DNA of 35,822 nucleotides from Nitrospirota bacterium (lineage in GTDB: Bacteria; Nitrospirota; Nitrospiria; Nitrospirales; Nitrospiraceae): contig JACZQN010000008.1 of NCBI GenBank assembly GCA_022545705.1, positions 1-35,822 of the forward strand, read 5' to 3'. Below are positions 21,914 through 29,527 of this stretch, in pieces; the first letter of the stretch is position 1; each line of letters opens with the position of its first letter. The notes under the pieces were generated by a model. That model worked only from the letters and a program-made list of their open reading frames with translations. It was not told the origin of the DNA and ran no database searches. Position numbers and translations under genes: made by a program.

Positions 21914-22710
21914 GCCGATTGCTGGTCTGTCCCCCGGAGTATTTCCAAGTGGAGTATGAGATCAATCCCTGGATGCGTCTCTCGAACGAGGTCAATCGAG
22001 AGCGGGCCCGCGACCAGTGGTATGGGCTGATGCGGGTCCTGGAGCAGCAAGTCGGCGCCTTGTTAGAGCGCATGCAGCCGGTGCCGGGGCTCCCGGACAT
22101 GGTGTTTACCGCGAACGCGGGCGCCGTGGTCGGGAGCCGGGCAGTACCCAGCAGGTTCCGGCATCCCGAACGACGGCGCGAAGAGGCCTCGTTCGAGGCA
22201 TGGTTTCGGGACCATGGGTACGAGGTCGCAATGCTTGAGGAGGGCCAGTATTTCGAGGGCGCGGGTGACCTGCTCGGTTTTCCAGACGCCTGGTTCGGGG
22301 GGTATCGGCAACGGACCGACATCCGGGCCTATACCCGCCTGAGTGAGATCTTCAAACACGAGATCATTCCGGTCGAACTGGTGGATACTCGCTTCTACCA
22401 CTTGGATACCTGCTTCTGTCCCTTGAGCAGCGGAGAACTCCTCTACTATCCACCTGCCTTTGACCCCTATGGCCAGACCGTCATCGCCGAGCGGATCGCT
22501 GAGCATCGGCGGCTCGTGGTGCCTCAACCAGACGCCCTCCGGTTCGCCTGCAACGCTGTCTGTGTCGGGAAGCATGTGGTCCTGCCGGCGGGCTGTCACG
22601 ACACGGTGAAGCTCCTGGAAGCCCGAGGGTATGAGACGCACCCGCTTCCCCTCGATGAGTTCATGAAAGCGGGCGGATCAGCGAAGTGCCTCACGCTTGC
22701 CCTCGACTGA
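21910..22710 (+). CDS. Amidinotransferase-fold arginine dihydrolase-like protein (ArgZ N-terminal type)
   Basis: The 266-aa product belongs to the guanidine-modifying (GME) superfamily. Visible motifs: YEINPWM (about 16-22), PDMVFTANAGAV (62-73, with Asn69), EGAGDLL (about 116-122), FYHLDTCFCPL with catalytic His164, and GGSAKCLTL with catalytic Cys260. The sequence resembles the N-terminal arginine dihydrolase domain of cyanobacterial ArgZ/AgrE (arginine to ornithine, CO2 and two ammonia) more than eukaryote-type DDAH, from memory. The Asn in TANAG is at the place where ArgZ has the asparagine reported as important for dihydrolase rather than deiminase chemistry. The gene is coupled by ATGA to the cyclodeaminase-like gene. 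DDAH-type activity on methylarginine is the main alternative. Confidence 0.85.
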   Translation: MSRLLVCPPEYFQVEYEINPWMRLSNEVNRERARDQWYGLMRVLEQQVGALLERMQPVPGLPDMVFTANAGAVVGSRAVPSRFRHPERRREEASFEAWFRDHGYEVAMLEEGQYFEGAGDLLGFPDAWFGGYRQRTDIRAYTRLSEIFKHEIIPVELVDTRFYHLDTCFCPLSSGELLYYPPAFDPYGQTVIAERIAEHRRLVVPQPDALRFACNAVCVGKHVVLPAGCHDTVKLLEARGYETHPLPLDEFMKAGGSAKCLTLALD

Positions 22711-22737
22711 GGCGCTTATTGGTCGCTATAGGCAGTC

Positions 22738-22866
22738 GTCAATGGTCGTTGGTCAATGGTCAGGGGGTATTGGCCATGGACGATTGGCTATGGAGCGGAA
22801 TCTCCGGTCTGGCCCTGAGCCCTGTGCCTCACGCCTCACCATTGACTCATGACTGTTGACCGTTGA
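22738..22866. repeat. Low-complexity inverted repeat (GGTCAATGGTC type)
   Basis: The left side (22739-22766) is made of TCAATGGTC-like units (TCAATGGTCGTTGGTCAA and so on). The right side (22839-22866, CCATTGACTCATGACTGT continuing to GTTGA) is their imperfect reverse complement. Between lie further ATTGGCCATGG-like and CCTCACGCCTCACC units. It fills the gap between the convergent dihydrolase and zinc-ribbon genes. It has the same architecture as the elements at 20542-20650 and 27412-27479 but a different unit. Confidence 0.65.
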
Positions 22867-22870
22867 TGTG

Positions 22871-23248
22871 TTACCCCTTTTTCCTGAGGATCCACGACAG
22901 GTAAAACCCGCCGATGGCAATGGTGGTGAGCTCAATTGTCAGGAGGAGCCGGCTGATGATCCCTTGTTGCTCCCCTCCATTCACGTCGGTGTTGGGGGGA
23001 CTGAGAATGAAGTGAAATCCCAGGAATTCCGGTGGCCGCTCTGGCGGGGTTTCCCACGGCGGGAACAAGACCGCGAGAATCAACAACGCGACCATCCAAT
23101 AGAGGGCCGGCATATTCATGTCCTCCGGGTCCAATCTGGAAGAAGCGGGGGGCTGGGCGCGTGGGGGTGACGTGGCAGGACTCCCGCACTGCGTACAGAA
23201 ATGACTGCCCTCAGGTAGACTATGACCGCAGGCAGCGCAATTGTTCAT
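22871..23248 (-). CDS. Zinc-ribbon membrane protein of unknown function
   Basis: The 125-aa protein starts MNNCAACGHSLPEGSHFCTQCG: a CxxC...CxxC zinc ribbon (Cys4, Cys7, Cys18, Cys21). A Pro-rich linker leads to two hydrophobic segments (PALYWMVALLILAVLFPPW and LLLTIELTTIAIGGFYLSWIL) with a short loop between them, ending KKG. Zinc-ribbon plus two transmembrane helices is a common uncharacterised bacterial layout. It is divergent from gpsA with a 216-bp gap. Confidence 0.85.
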   Translation of the reverse strand: MNNCAACGHSLPEGSHFCTQCGSPATSPPRAQPPASSRLDPEDMNMPALYWMVALLILAVLFPPWETPPERPPEFLGFHFILSPPNTDVNGGEQQGIISRLLLTIELTTIAIGGFYLSWILRKKG

Positions 23249-23353
23249 CGGCTTGTTCCATGTACCTAGGGCACCTCGGAGGCATGGTTGCTTTCTACAG
23301 GAAGGTGTGTGTGGAAGGAAGCATGGCGGCGAAGCCTGCGGTGCGGGGGTTCA

Positions 23354-23382
23354 TTGACACCGCTCGAGGGCCGTTTCATAAT
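23354..23382 (+). promoter_or_regulatory. Strong sigma70-type promoter of gpsA
   Basis: TTGACA (23354-23359, perfect), a 17-bp spacer and CATAAT (23377-23382, 5/6). The predicted +1 is about 23389, giving a leader of about 75 nt. This is the best-matching promoter in the window. Confidence 0.65.
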
Positions 23383-23383
23383 C

Positions 23384-23400
23384 CGGTCCGCGGTGGACCG
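23384..23400 (+). promoter_or_regulatory. Inverted repeat at the gpsA transcription start
   Basis: CGGTCC-GCGGT-GGACCG forms a perfect 6-bp inverted repeat directly after the -10, covering the predicted +1. It could be an operator or a 5'-end RNA hairpin. Confidence 0.35.
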
Positions 23401-23464
23401 ACCCCACGGCTGAGGCTCGGGGGAGATCCTTCAGATTGCAGAGTACCATGAAAGGAACAGGCTC

Positions 23465-24502
23465 ATGGCGGAGGCTCGAAACACGCCGGTGAAGGCCGCG
23501 GTGATCGGAGCAGGGGCCTGGGGGACAACGCTGGCGCGCCTGCTGGCCCAGCAGGGCTTCAGCGTGAGGATCTGGGCGTATGAGCATGAGGTGGTGGACG
23601 CGATCCGTGTCAAGCATGAGAACACGCGATTTCTCCCCGGCGTCTGTCTACCTGAGACACTCGCTGCGACGGGGTCACTCGAGCAGGCGGTTGATCAAGT
23701 ATCCTTGATCGTCTTCGCAGTGCCGTCACATGCCGCGCGGTCTGTGCTGCAGCAACTGGCACCTCTTCTGACGGGCCACACCCCGCTGATCAGCGTGACG
23801 AAAGGGATTGAGGAAGACACGCTTCTGTTAATGGCCCAGGTGATGCAGGAGACATTGCTCCCCGCCATGCATGCCTCGATCACGGTCCTCTCGGGGCCGA
23901 GCTTCGCCGCTGAAGTTTGCAAGGGGCTGCCGACAGCGGTGACGCTCGCCGGCGAAGACGCAGAACTTGTGCGGAAGCTGCAGAGCTGGTTGATGACGCC
24001 AGCGTTTCGAGTCTATGCGGCGACTGATCTGATCGGAGTACAGTTGGGTGGCGCGCTGAAAAATGTGATGGCGATCGCCGCTGGTATCGTGGATGGCTTG
24101 GGGCTCGGACACAATGCCAGAGCGGCGTTGGTCACACGGGGGCTGTCTGAGATGATCCGACTGGGGACAGCCATGGGCGCAGATCCGCGGACCTTTTATG
24201 GGCTCTCCGGGGTCGGCGACCTGGTGCTCACCTGTACCGGCACTCTGAGCCGGAACCATGCCGTGGGTGTCCGGCTGGGGCAAGGAGAAAGCCTCGAGCG
24301 TATCTTAGCGGATTTTCACGCCGTGGCTGAGGGAGTGCGGACGGCGCGTGCGGCGTGGGGGTTGGCCGATAAGCTCCACGTAGAGATGCCAATTGCCCAT
24401 GAGGTCTGCCAGGTGCTGTTTGAAGGAAAGCTGTCTCAGCAATCTGTGGCTGACCTGATGGAGCGCGCCGCAAAGGATGAAATAGGAACCTACGCTCGCT
24501 GA
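23465..24502 (+). CDS. gpsA: Glycerol-3-phosphate dehydrogenase [NAD(P)+]
   Basis: Reduces dihydroxyacetone phosphate to sn-glycerol-3-phosphate for phospholipid synthesis, in the cytosol. The 345-aa protein has AVIGAGAWGTTLARLL (about 12-27, NAD(P) Rossmann), NTRFLPGV, VPSHAARSVL, SVTKGIE, LSGPSFAAEV, the catalytic-lysine region LGGALKNVMAIAAG, GLGHNARAALVTRGLSEM, and GVGDLVLTCTG...SRNHAVGVRLG. Length is normal (about 335). AAAGGAACAGG precedes ATG 23465. An out-of-frame ATG at 23448 is ignored. larB follows after 38 bp. Confidence 0.97.
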   Translation: MAEARNTPVKAAVIGAGAWGTTLARLLAQQGFSVRIWAYEHEVVDAIRVKHENTRFLPGVCLPETLAATGSLEQAVDQVSLIVFAVPSHAARSVLQQLAPLLTGHTPLISVTKGIEEDTLLLMAQVMQETLLPAMHASITVLSGPSFAAEVCKGLPTAVTLAGEDAELVRKLQSWLMTPAFRVYAATDLIGVQLGGALKNVMAIAAGIVDGLGLGHNARAALVTRGLSEMIRLGTAMGADPRTFYGLSGVGDLVLTCTGTLSRNHAVGVRLGQGESLERILADFHAVAEGVRTARAAWGLADKLHVEMPIAHEVCQVLFEGKLSQQSVADLMERAAKDEIGTYAR

Positions 24503-24540
24503 GGGAGCGATCGGCGGACTTACTCCACCAACCGTGAACC

Positions 24541-25290
24541 ATGAATCACGCTCGCCTCACAAAACTCCTCACGGATCTTCGGGCCGGCAGGACGAAGGTC
24601 GCAGCGGTGCTGGAGCGATTACAGACGCTCCCGTATGAGGATCTCGGCTTCGCGTCGGTCGATCATCACCGTTCGCTTCGACAAGGGTTCCCGGAGGTGA
24701 TCTTTTGCGAAGGCAAGACTCCGTCCCAAGTCCTCTCGATCGCGCGCGGTGTACTCAAAAATGGGGGACCCTTGCTGGCCACGCGCGTGGAGCCGGCCGT
24801 GGCTCGTGTACTTTCCCGCCTGGCCCCACGGGCGGAGTACAACGAGCTCGCGCGCACGGTGGTCGTTCAACGACGAAAGCCAGTGCTGCAGGGCGACATC
24901 CTGGTCATGACGGCCGGGACCTCCGACATTCCGGTGGCGGAGGAAGCCCGGGTGACAGCGGGCGTCATGGGCAGCCGTGTGGAGGTCCTTTACGACGTGG
25001 GCGTGGCGGGCATCCACCGCATCTTCGACCGTCATGCGCGGCTCCGTCGGGCTCGTGTTCTGGTTGTGGTCGCCGGCATGGACGGCGTGTTGCCGAGCGT
25101 GGTGGGTGGACTCGTGGATCGGCCTGTGATTGCGGTGCCAACCAGTCGAGGCTATGGCGCAAGTTTTGGAGGGCTCGCGGCGCTCCTAACCATGTTGAAT
25201 TCGTGCGCAGCCGGTGTCGGTGTGCTGAATATAGACAATGGCTTCGGGGCTGGCTGCCTCGCGCACCGAATCAATAGTCTTGGGGGTTAA
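24541..25290 (+). CDS. larB: LarB, pyridinium-3,5-biscarboxylate synthase of nickel-pincer cofactor synthesis
   Basis: LarB carboxylates and hydrolyses nicotinic acid adenine dinucleotide in the first step of nickel-pincer nucleotide (NPN) cofactor synthesis. The 249-aa product has DLGFASVDHHRSLRQGFPEVIFCEGKTPSQV (about 35-65), then a PurE-like domain: VMTAGTSDIPVAEEA, VYDVGVAGIHRI-like VLYDVGVAGIHRIFDRH, VVAGMDGVLPSVVGGLVDRPVIAVPTSRGYGASFGGLAALLTMLNSCAAGVGVLNIDNGFGAG in pieces. Length is typical. It ends 4 bp into the convergent neighbour (shared TTAA). larC lies 0.9 kb downstream; larA and larE are not in the window. Confidence 0.94.
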   Translation: MNHARLTKLLTDLRAGRTKVAAVLERLQTLPYEDLGFASVDHHRSLRQGFPEVIFCEGKTPSQVLSIARGVLKNGGPLLATRVEPAVARVLSRLAPRAEYNELARTVVVQRRKPVLQGDILVMTAGTSDIPVAEEARVTAGVMGSRVEVLYDVGVAGIHRIFDRHARLRRARVLVVVAGMDGVLPSVVGGLVDRPVIAVPTSRGYGASFGGLAALLTMLNSCAAGVGVLNIDNGFGAGCLAHRINSLGG

Positions 25291-25895
25291 TCGGGATCAG
25301 GGTGGGGTGAGATGGAGAGGTCTTCCTTCTGTGGTCCTTGCGCTTCGTGAACTTCAACCGTTCCGCGTTTAGGTCTGGCCGCGAGGAACGTGCGGGGGCC
25401 GTTGTTTCCGACCTTCAAAAGCTTTGCGCGCACTTCGTAGCGATAACGGCCGCTTCCCGCGCGCTGCTTTGTCTGGTCCGTTCCGTCCCAGGTGAGTGTC
25501 ACCTTGACGCGGTGGGTTGCCTTGGTGGACTGCGTCGCCGGCGAACCGGCCGCGGACACGACTTCAAGGGGCTGACGAGTAGAGAGAAATCTGACGGAGG
25601 TTTTCGACGGCGACGTGATGAGTGAGGACACCTCGAGGATGGTTTCATCATAGAGGGTGTTGGGCACTTGGATTTCGATGTCGAAATCCAGCGACCCGTT
25701 TGCAGGCGAAATCGATTTGGCGGATGTCTCGACGGAAACGATCCGCAAGGCTGGACGGGTTCGCGAGGAAGTTTTTCGCTTGGCACTCGCGAGGTCCGCG
25801 TAGACCAGAGCGCTGACGATCCCGCACACGAGGATGGTCACCAGGAGCCGAGGCGCAAAGCGCTCGTTTCCCGTCAAGGCGTGATCTCGGCACAT
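25287..25895 (-). CDS. Exported protein of unknown function
   Basis: From ATG 25895 the 202-aa product begins MCRDHALTGNERFAPRLLVTILVCGIVSALVYADLASAK, a plausible signal peptide ending at ASA. The frame is open to TTG 25979, which would add 28 residues. The mature part is a beta-rich chain (LRIVSVETSAKSISPANGSLDFDIEIQV, VKVTLTWDGTDQTKQRAGSGRYRYEVRAKLL) resembling an immunoglobulin-like or FlgD-like beta-sandwich: the GRYRYEVRA pattern fits, but I recognise no family. Its stop codon shares TTAA with the larB stop, convergently. It separates larB from larC. Confidence 0.7.
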   Translation of the reverse strand: MCRDHALTGNERFAPRLLVTILVCGIVSALVYADLASAKRKTSSRTRPALRIVSVETSAKSISPANGSLDFDIEIQVPNTLYDETILEVSSLITSPSKTSVRFLSTRQPLEVVSAAGSPATQSTKATHRVKVTLTWDGTDQTKQRAGSGRYRYEVRAKLLKVGNNGPRTFLAARPKRGTVEVHEAQGPQKEDLSISPHPDPD

Positions 25896-26226
25896 CAACG
25901 TGGGCGGATGCTCCAATTGGGTCTCATACGGGCCACTCGGTTCATGTAGGGGGTAGGAGAAGCCGCGCGCGATGGACAAGCGGGCTCAACAGATACCCAT
26001 TGGATAGCACAGGATGGGTACAGTGTCAATGTCCATGCACAGGAACCGATGTCGAGGCCGCGCAGAGATCGGTCACACGATTGCAGCGTCGAAACGGAAG
26101 CAGCGCTTGTGACAAGAGGAGAACAGTTGAGGACTAGGAGGCGAGGCAGTAGGAACCGTTCAGATTCCAGGTTAGGTTGGTCCGCGCAGACAGCGAAAGA
26201 TCCTAGAGTTTGGTAGAGGGGGAGCG
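25896..26226. other. Intergenic region upstream of larC
   Basis: No convincing ORF apart from a possible N-terminal extension of the exported protein. A short inverted repeat CTTGT-G-ACAAG lies at 26106-26116. No clear promoter hexamer pair could be found, though transcription of larC should start here because larB is cut off by a convergent gene. Confidence 0.4.
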
Positions 26227-27438
26227 GTGCCCCACCTGCATTTTGATTGTTACTCGGGAATCAGCGGAGATATGGTCCTTGGCGCCCTGGTGGACGCTGG
26301 GTTGCCGTTTCGCAACTTGGTCCATGGGCTCAAGGGGCTGCCAGTGAAAGGCTACGTCCTCCAATCGAAACAGGTCGTACGGAGCGGCGTCCACGCGACC
26401 AAGGTGGATGTGGTGATCCGTCACGGGCGTTCCGCACCGCTCGCCCTTCGTCGCATCCAACGGATCATTGCGACCAGTCGCATGCCAGCTCAGGTCAAGG
26501 CGCAAGGCCTGGAAGTGTTTCGACGGCTTGCCAAGGCTGAAGGAAGCGCCCACCGGGTCAGTCCCGCTGCCGTGCGATTCCATGAAGTGGGTGTTGTGGA
26601 CTCTCTCGTTGACGTGATTGGCGGATTACTGGGATGCCACCTCCTCGGGGTGGATCGGGTCACCTCCTCATCGGTGAACTTGGGCTCAGGTATCACCGAC
26701 TCTAGACATGGCCTCTTGCCGGTCCCCGGTCCTGCAGTTGCCGCCTTGTCTCGAGGGTTGCCGGTGTACAGTGCTGGTCCTCCGCGCGAACTGACCACGC
26801 CGACTGGAATCGCACTGCTCAGCGTGCTGGTAGACGAGTATGGTCCGCTACCCTTGATGCGTCCAACCGCCGTCGGATATGGGGCTGGTGCCGCCGACAC
26901 CAACGGATGGCCGAACGCGTTACGAGTGTTCATCGGCGAGACGCTGTCAGGGACCCGAGGCACGACCGAGCGCATCGTTCAAATCGAGACGAACCTGGAT
27001 GATCTGAATCCGCAGGCTTACGAGACGGTGATGGACCGGCTGTTTGCCGCCGGTGCGGTGGATGTCACGCTCACGCCGGTCGTCATGAAGCGAGGCCGCC
27101 CCGGGATTGTGCTGGCGGCGCTCGCGCCGCCGGGGAAGGCTGATTCGGTGTCTGCTGTCATGTTGGCCGAGACGACCGCACTCGGGGTCCGCCTGCAGGA
27201 GATGAGTCGTCATGTCCTGGCGCGTCGCATTGTGAGCCTGCCGCTACGCGGCGGTCATGTGAAAGTGAAGGTGGCCACGCTCGATCGGGGCCGCACGAAG
27301 GCTGCCCCGGAGTATCAGGACTGCAAGCGGATTGCGCAGCAAACAGGTCGGCCCGTGCAGGAAATCATGCAAGAGGCGATGGAAGCGTTTCACAGGACAG
27401 GGACAAGTAAAAAGGCAAAAGGCAAAAGTAAAAATTAA
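26227..27438 (+). CDS. larC: LarC, nickel insertion protein of nickel-pincer cofactor synthesis
   Basis: CTP-dependent nickel insertion enzyme, the last step of NPN cofactor synthesis. The 403-aa protein (GTG start, AGGGGGAG upstream) opens HLHFDCYSGISGDMVLGALVDAGLP, the DUF111/LarC signature. It continues VSPAAVRFHEVGVVDSLVDVIGG, VNLGSGITDSRHGLLPVPGPAV and ELTTPTGIALL. The second half begins IVQIETNLDDLNPQAYETVMDRLFAAGAVDVTLTPVVMKRGRPG. Both halves are in one frame, unlike Lactobacillus larC, which uses a programmed frameshift. The last residues (GTSKKAKGKSKN) are encoded by the left arm of the inverted repeat 27412-27479 and are therefore acquired, not family-derived. Confidence 0.94.
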   Translation: MPHLHFDCYSGISGDMVLGALVDAGLPFRNLVHGLKGLPVKGYVLQSKQVVRSGVHATKVDVVIRHGRSAPLALRRIQRIIATSRMPAQVKAQGLEVFRRLAKAEGSAHRVSPAAVRFHEVGVVDSLVDVIGGLLGCHLLGVDRVTSSSVNLGSGITDSRHGLLPVPGPAVAALSRGLPVYSAGPPRELTTPTGIALLSVLVDEYGPLPLMRPTAVGYGAGAADTNGWPNALRVFIGETLSGTRGTTERIVQIETNLDDLNPQAYETVMDRLFAAGAVDVTLTPVVMKRGRPGIVLAALAPPGKADSVSAVMLAETTALGVRLQEMSRHVLARRIVSLPLRGGHVKVKVATLDRGRTKAAPEYQDCKRIAQQTGRPVQEIMQEAMEAFHRTGTSKKAKGKSKN

Positions 27439-27479
27439 AAGGAAGAAAGGCTCCGTTTTTTACTTTTACCTTTGACCTT
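27412..27479. repeat. Low-complexity inverted repeat (AAGGCAAAAGG type) overlapping the larC 3' end
   Basis: The left arm (27412-27434) is built of AAGGCAAAAGGCAAAAGT-like units. The right arm (27456-27479, TTTTTTACTTTTACCTTTGA continuing CCTT) is its reverse complement at about 20 of 23 positions. The loop is about 21 nt. The left arm lies inside larC. With its T6 it may also act as a terminator. Same architecture as 20542-20650 and 22738-22866. Confidence 0.75.
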
Positions 27480-27502
27480 GCGAAGTCAGCCGCGAGGGCG
27501 CG

Positions 27503-28438
27503 ATGGGACGATTCGTACAACACCATCCAGGCGTAGCGAGAGATCAGCTGATTGTTGGCGGAGATGCTCGGTCGGCAAATCGCTTGAGAGAGGTCAAGCG
27601 AATCCTGTGGGCCGTCCTCGGCCTGAACCTTCTGGTCGCTTTCGCGAAACTGCTGTACGGCGCGATGACCGGGTCGCTGGGGATGCAGGCCGACGGCTTT
27701 CATTCGCTGTTCGATGGGGTATCCAATGTCGTGGGGTTGATCGGGCTCCGGATGGCCGCGGCTCCCCCGGATGATGATCACCCCTATGGCCACAAGAAGT
27801 ATGAAACCCTGGCTGCGGCTGCCATTGGTGCGATGCTCGTGGCCACCTGTGTGTACCTGCTCTGGAACAGCTATGGACACTGGCTGGGTGGGATTCGGCC
27901 TCAGGTGACCCCGTTGAGTTTCGGGGTGATGGGCGTGACGCTGGCGATCAACTATGGCGTCATGCGGTGGGAACGTCGCAAGGGAATGGAGCTTCGCAGT
28001 GAACTCCTCCTAGCGGACGCCAAACACACCGCCAGCGATATCCTCACGTCCTTTTCGGTCATTGGGGGGCTCGTCGCGGTCCGACTCGGTTACCCGATTT
28101 TGGACCCGATTGTGGCAGTCGTGATCGCCGCCATTATTGCACGAACAGCCGTGGTGGTCTTATCCGAGAGCGCGCGATCGTTGACGGACATGGCGCGTTT
28201 AGATTCTGACGAGGTACGTCGGGTGGTCATGGAGAACAAGGCGATCCGTGAGTGTCACGGGGTCCGGACCCGCGGGCTTCCGAGCCATATCTTTGTGGAC
28301 CTCTCGGTGGATGTGGACCCAGGCATGTCGGTCGCAAAAGCGCACGAGCTGGCACATCAGGCGGAACATTCCATCAAAGAGCACTTTGACGGTGTTGCAG
28401 AGGTGATCGTGCATGTGGAGCCGGATGGCCATCCCTGA
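27503..28438 (+). CDS. Cation diffusion facilitator family transporter
   Basis: The 311-aa inner-membrane protein exports divalent metal in exchange for protons. Metal-site motifs are visible: ADGFHSLFDGVSN in the second helix and DAKHTASDILTS in the fifth, with HPYGHKKYETLAA between. Hydrophobic segments include ILWAVLGLNLLVAFAKLLYG, AAAIGAMLVATCVYLLW, and PIVAVVIAAIIARTAVVVLS. A cytosolic C-terminal domain (VRRVVMENKAIRECHGVRTRG...HVFVDLSVDVDPG-like, ending VIVHVEPDGHP) completes the family layout. The metal (Zn, Fe, Mn, Co or Ni) cannot be settled from sequence; nearness to larBC makes nickel worth testing but is weak evidence. Confidence 0.93.
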   Translation: MGRFVQHHPGVARDQLIVGGDARSANRLREVKRILWAVLGLNLLVAFAKLLYGAMTGSLGMQADGFHSLFDGVSNVVGLIGLRMAAAPPDDDHPYGHKKYETLAAAAIGAMLVATCVYLLWNSYGHWLGGIRPQVTPLSFGVMGVTLAINYGVMRWERRKGMELRSELLLADAKHTASDILTSFSVIGGLVAVRLGYPILDPIVAVVIAAIIARTAVVVLSESARSLTDMARLDSDEVRRVVMENKAIRECHGVRTRGLPSHIFVDLSVDVDPGMSVAKAHELAHQAEHSIKEHFDGVAEVIVHVEPDGHP

Positions 28439-28462
28439 CGCCACAGCGTCACGACAAACGCC

Positions 28463-29491
28463 ATGTTCAGGGCAGATCGCCGACCGATCCTAGGGCTGAC
28501 GATGGGCGATCCAGCGGGGATTGGCCCGGAGGTGATCGCCAAGGCCTTGGCCGCGGATCAGGTCACGCGCCTGTGTCGTCCACTTGTGATCGGCTCGAAG
28601 CCGGTTATGCAACGGACCGTTCGGTCCCTCGGGTTGTCGCTTCGCGTGGTGGAGATCGAGGGGCATGGCCGACCGTTGGGACATCGCGGTGAGCTGCCGG
28701 TGCTCGATCCACTGACGAGCCCGCTTGGCCGGTTTCGCATGGGGCTGCCCATGAAGAAGACCGGGGCCGCCTCCGTCGCCTTCATCACCACCGCGGTCCG
28801 CCTTGCTGAGGTGGGGTGTATCAGCGGGATCGTGACGGGACCAATCAGTAAGCAGGCGATGCATCTGGCCGGGTATCGCTATCCGGGGCATACCGAGTTG
28901 CTGGGCGAGTTGACCCGCAGCAAAGAAGTTGGGATGATGATCCTTGGTGGGCCGCTGAAGATCATGTTTGCGACCACCCATGTCGCGGTCCGGAACCTGT
29001 CAGCGGCGTTGACGTCGAACTGCGTCGGGCGGGCGATCAGGCTTGCGCATCGGGCGCTGCGGGAGTATTTCAGCGTTACAACACCCAGGATCGGTGTCGC
29101 CGCGCTGAATCCACACGCGGGGGAGGCGGGGTTATTCGGAGACGAAGAGCGCAGGTGCATTCTCCCAGCGGTTCGCCGCGCCAGGAGTCGTGGCATTCAG
29201 GTCAGTGACCCGATCCCTGCCGATACACTCTTTGGCAAAGCGGTTCGTGGCGAGTATGACGGGATCGTCGCGATGTATCATGATCAAGGCCTGATCCCGC
29301 TGAAGCTCGTCGCGTTCGGCAAGTGCGTGAACCTGACGGTGGGGTTGCCGATGATCCGCACCTCTGTGGACCACGGGACAGGCTATGATATCGCCGGCAA
29401 AGGTGTGGCAGATCCTGGGAGTTTGGTCGAAGCGGTCAAGCTCGCGGCACGTCTGGCGCCACCACGGTCCCAATCACGTTCCAGGTCCTAG
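28463..29491 (+). CDS. pdxA: 4-hydroxythreonine-4-phosphate dehydrogenase
   Basis: NAD-dependent enzyme of the DXP-dependent pyridoxal phosphate pathway. The 342-aa product has GLTMGDPAGIGPEV (about 10-23), VTGPISKQAM, YPGHTELLG, MMILGGPLKIMFATTHVAV, ALNPHAGEAGLFGDEE with the metal histidine, GIVAMYHDQGLIPLKL and RTSVDHGTGYDIAGKG. All three metal-binding histidine motifs are intact. It ends in an Arg/Ser tail (RSQSRSRS). A small ORF and rsmA follow on the same strand; pdxA next to rsmA recurs in many bacteria. Confidence 0.96.
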   Translation: MFRADRRPILGLTMGDPAGIGPEVIAKALAADQVTRLCRPLVIGSKPVMQRTVRSLGLSLRVVEIEGHGRPLGHRGELPVLDPLTSPLGRFRMGLPMKKTGAASVAFITTAVRLAEVGCISGIVTGPISKQAMHLAGYRYPGHTELLGELTRSKEVGMMILGGPLKIMFATTHVAVRNLSAALTSNCVGRAIRLAHRALREYFSVTTPRIGVAALNPHAGEAGLFGDEERRCILPAVRRARSRGIQVSDPIPADTLFGKAVRGEYDGIVAMYHDQGLIPLKLVAFGKCVNLTVGLPMIRTSVDHGTGYDIAGKGVADPGSLVEAVKLAARLAPPRSQSRSRS

Positions 29492-29527
29492 CTCTGTCAC
29501 GAGCCTTTTTCTGGAAAGGGGTGTTCC

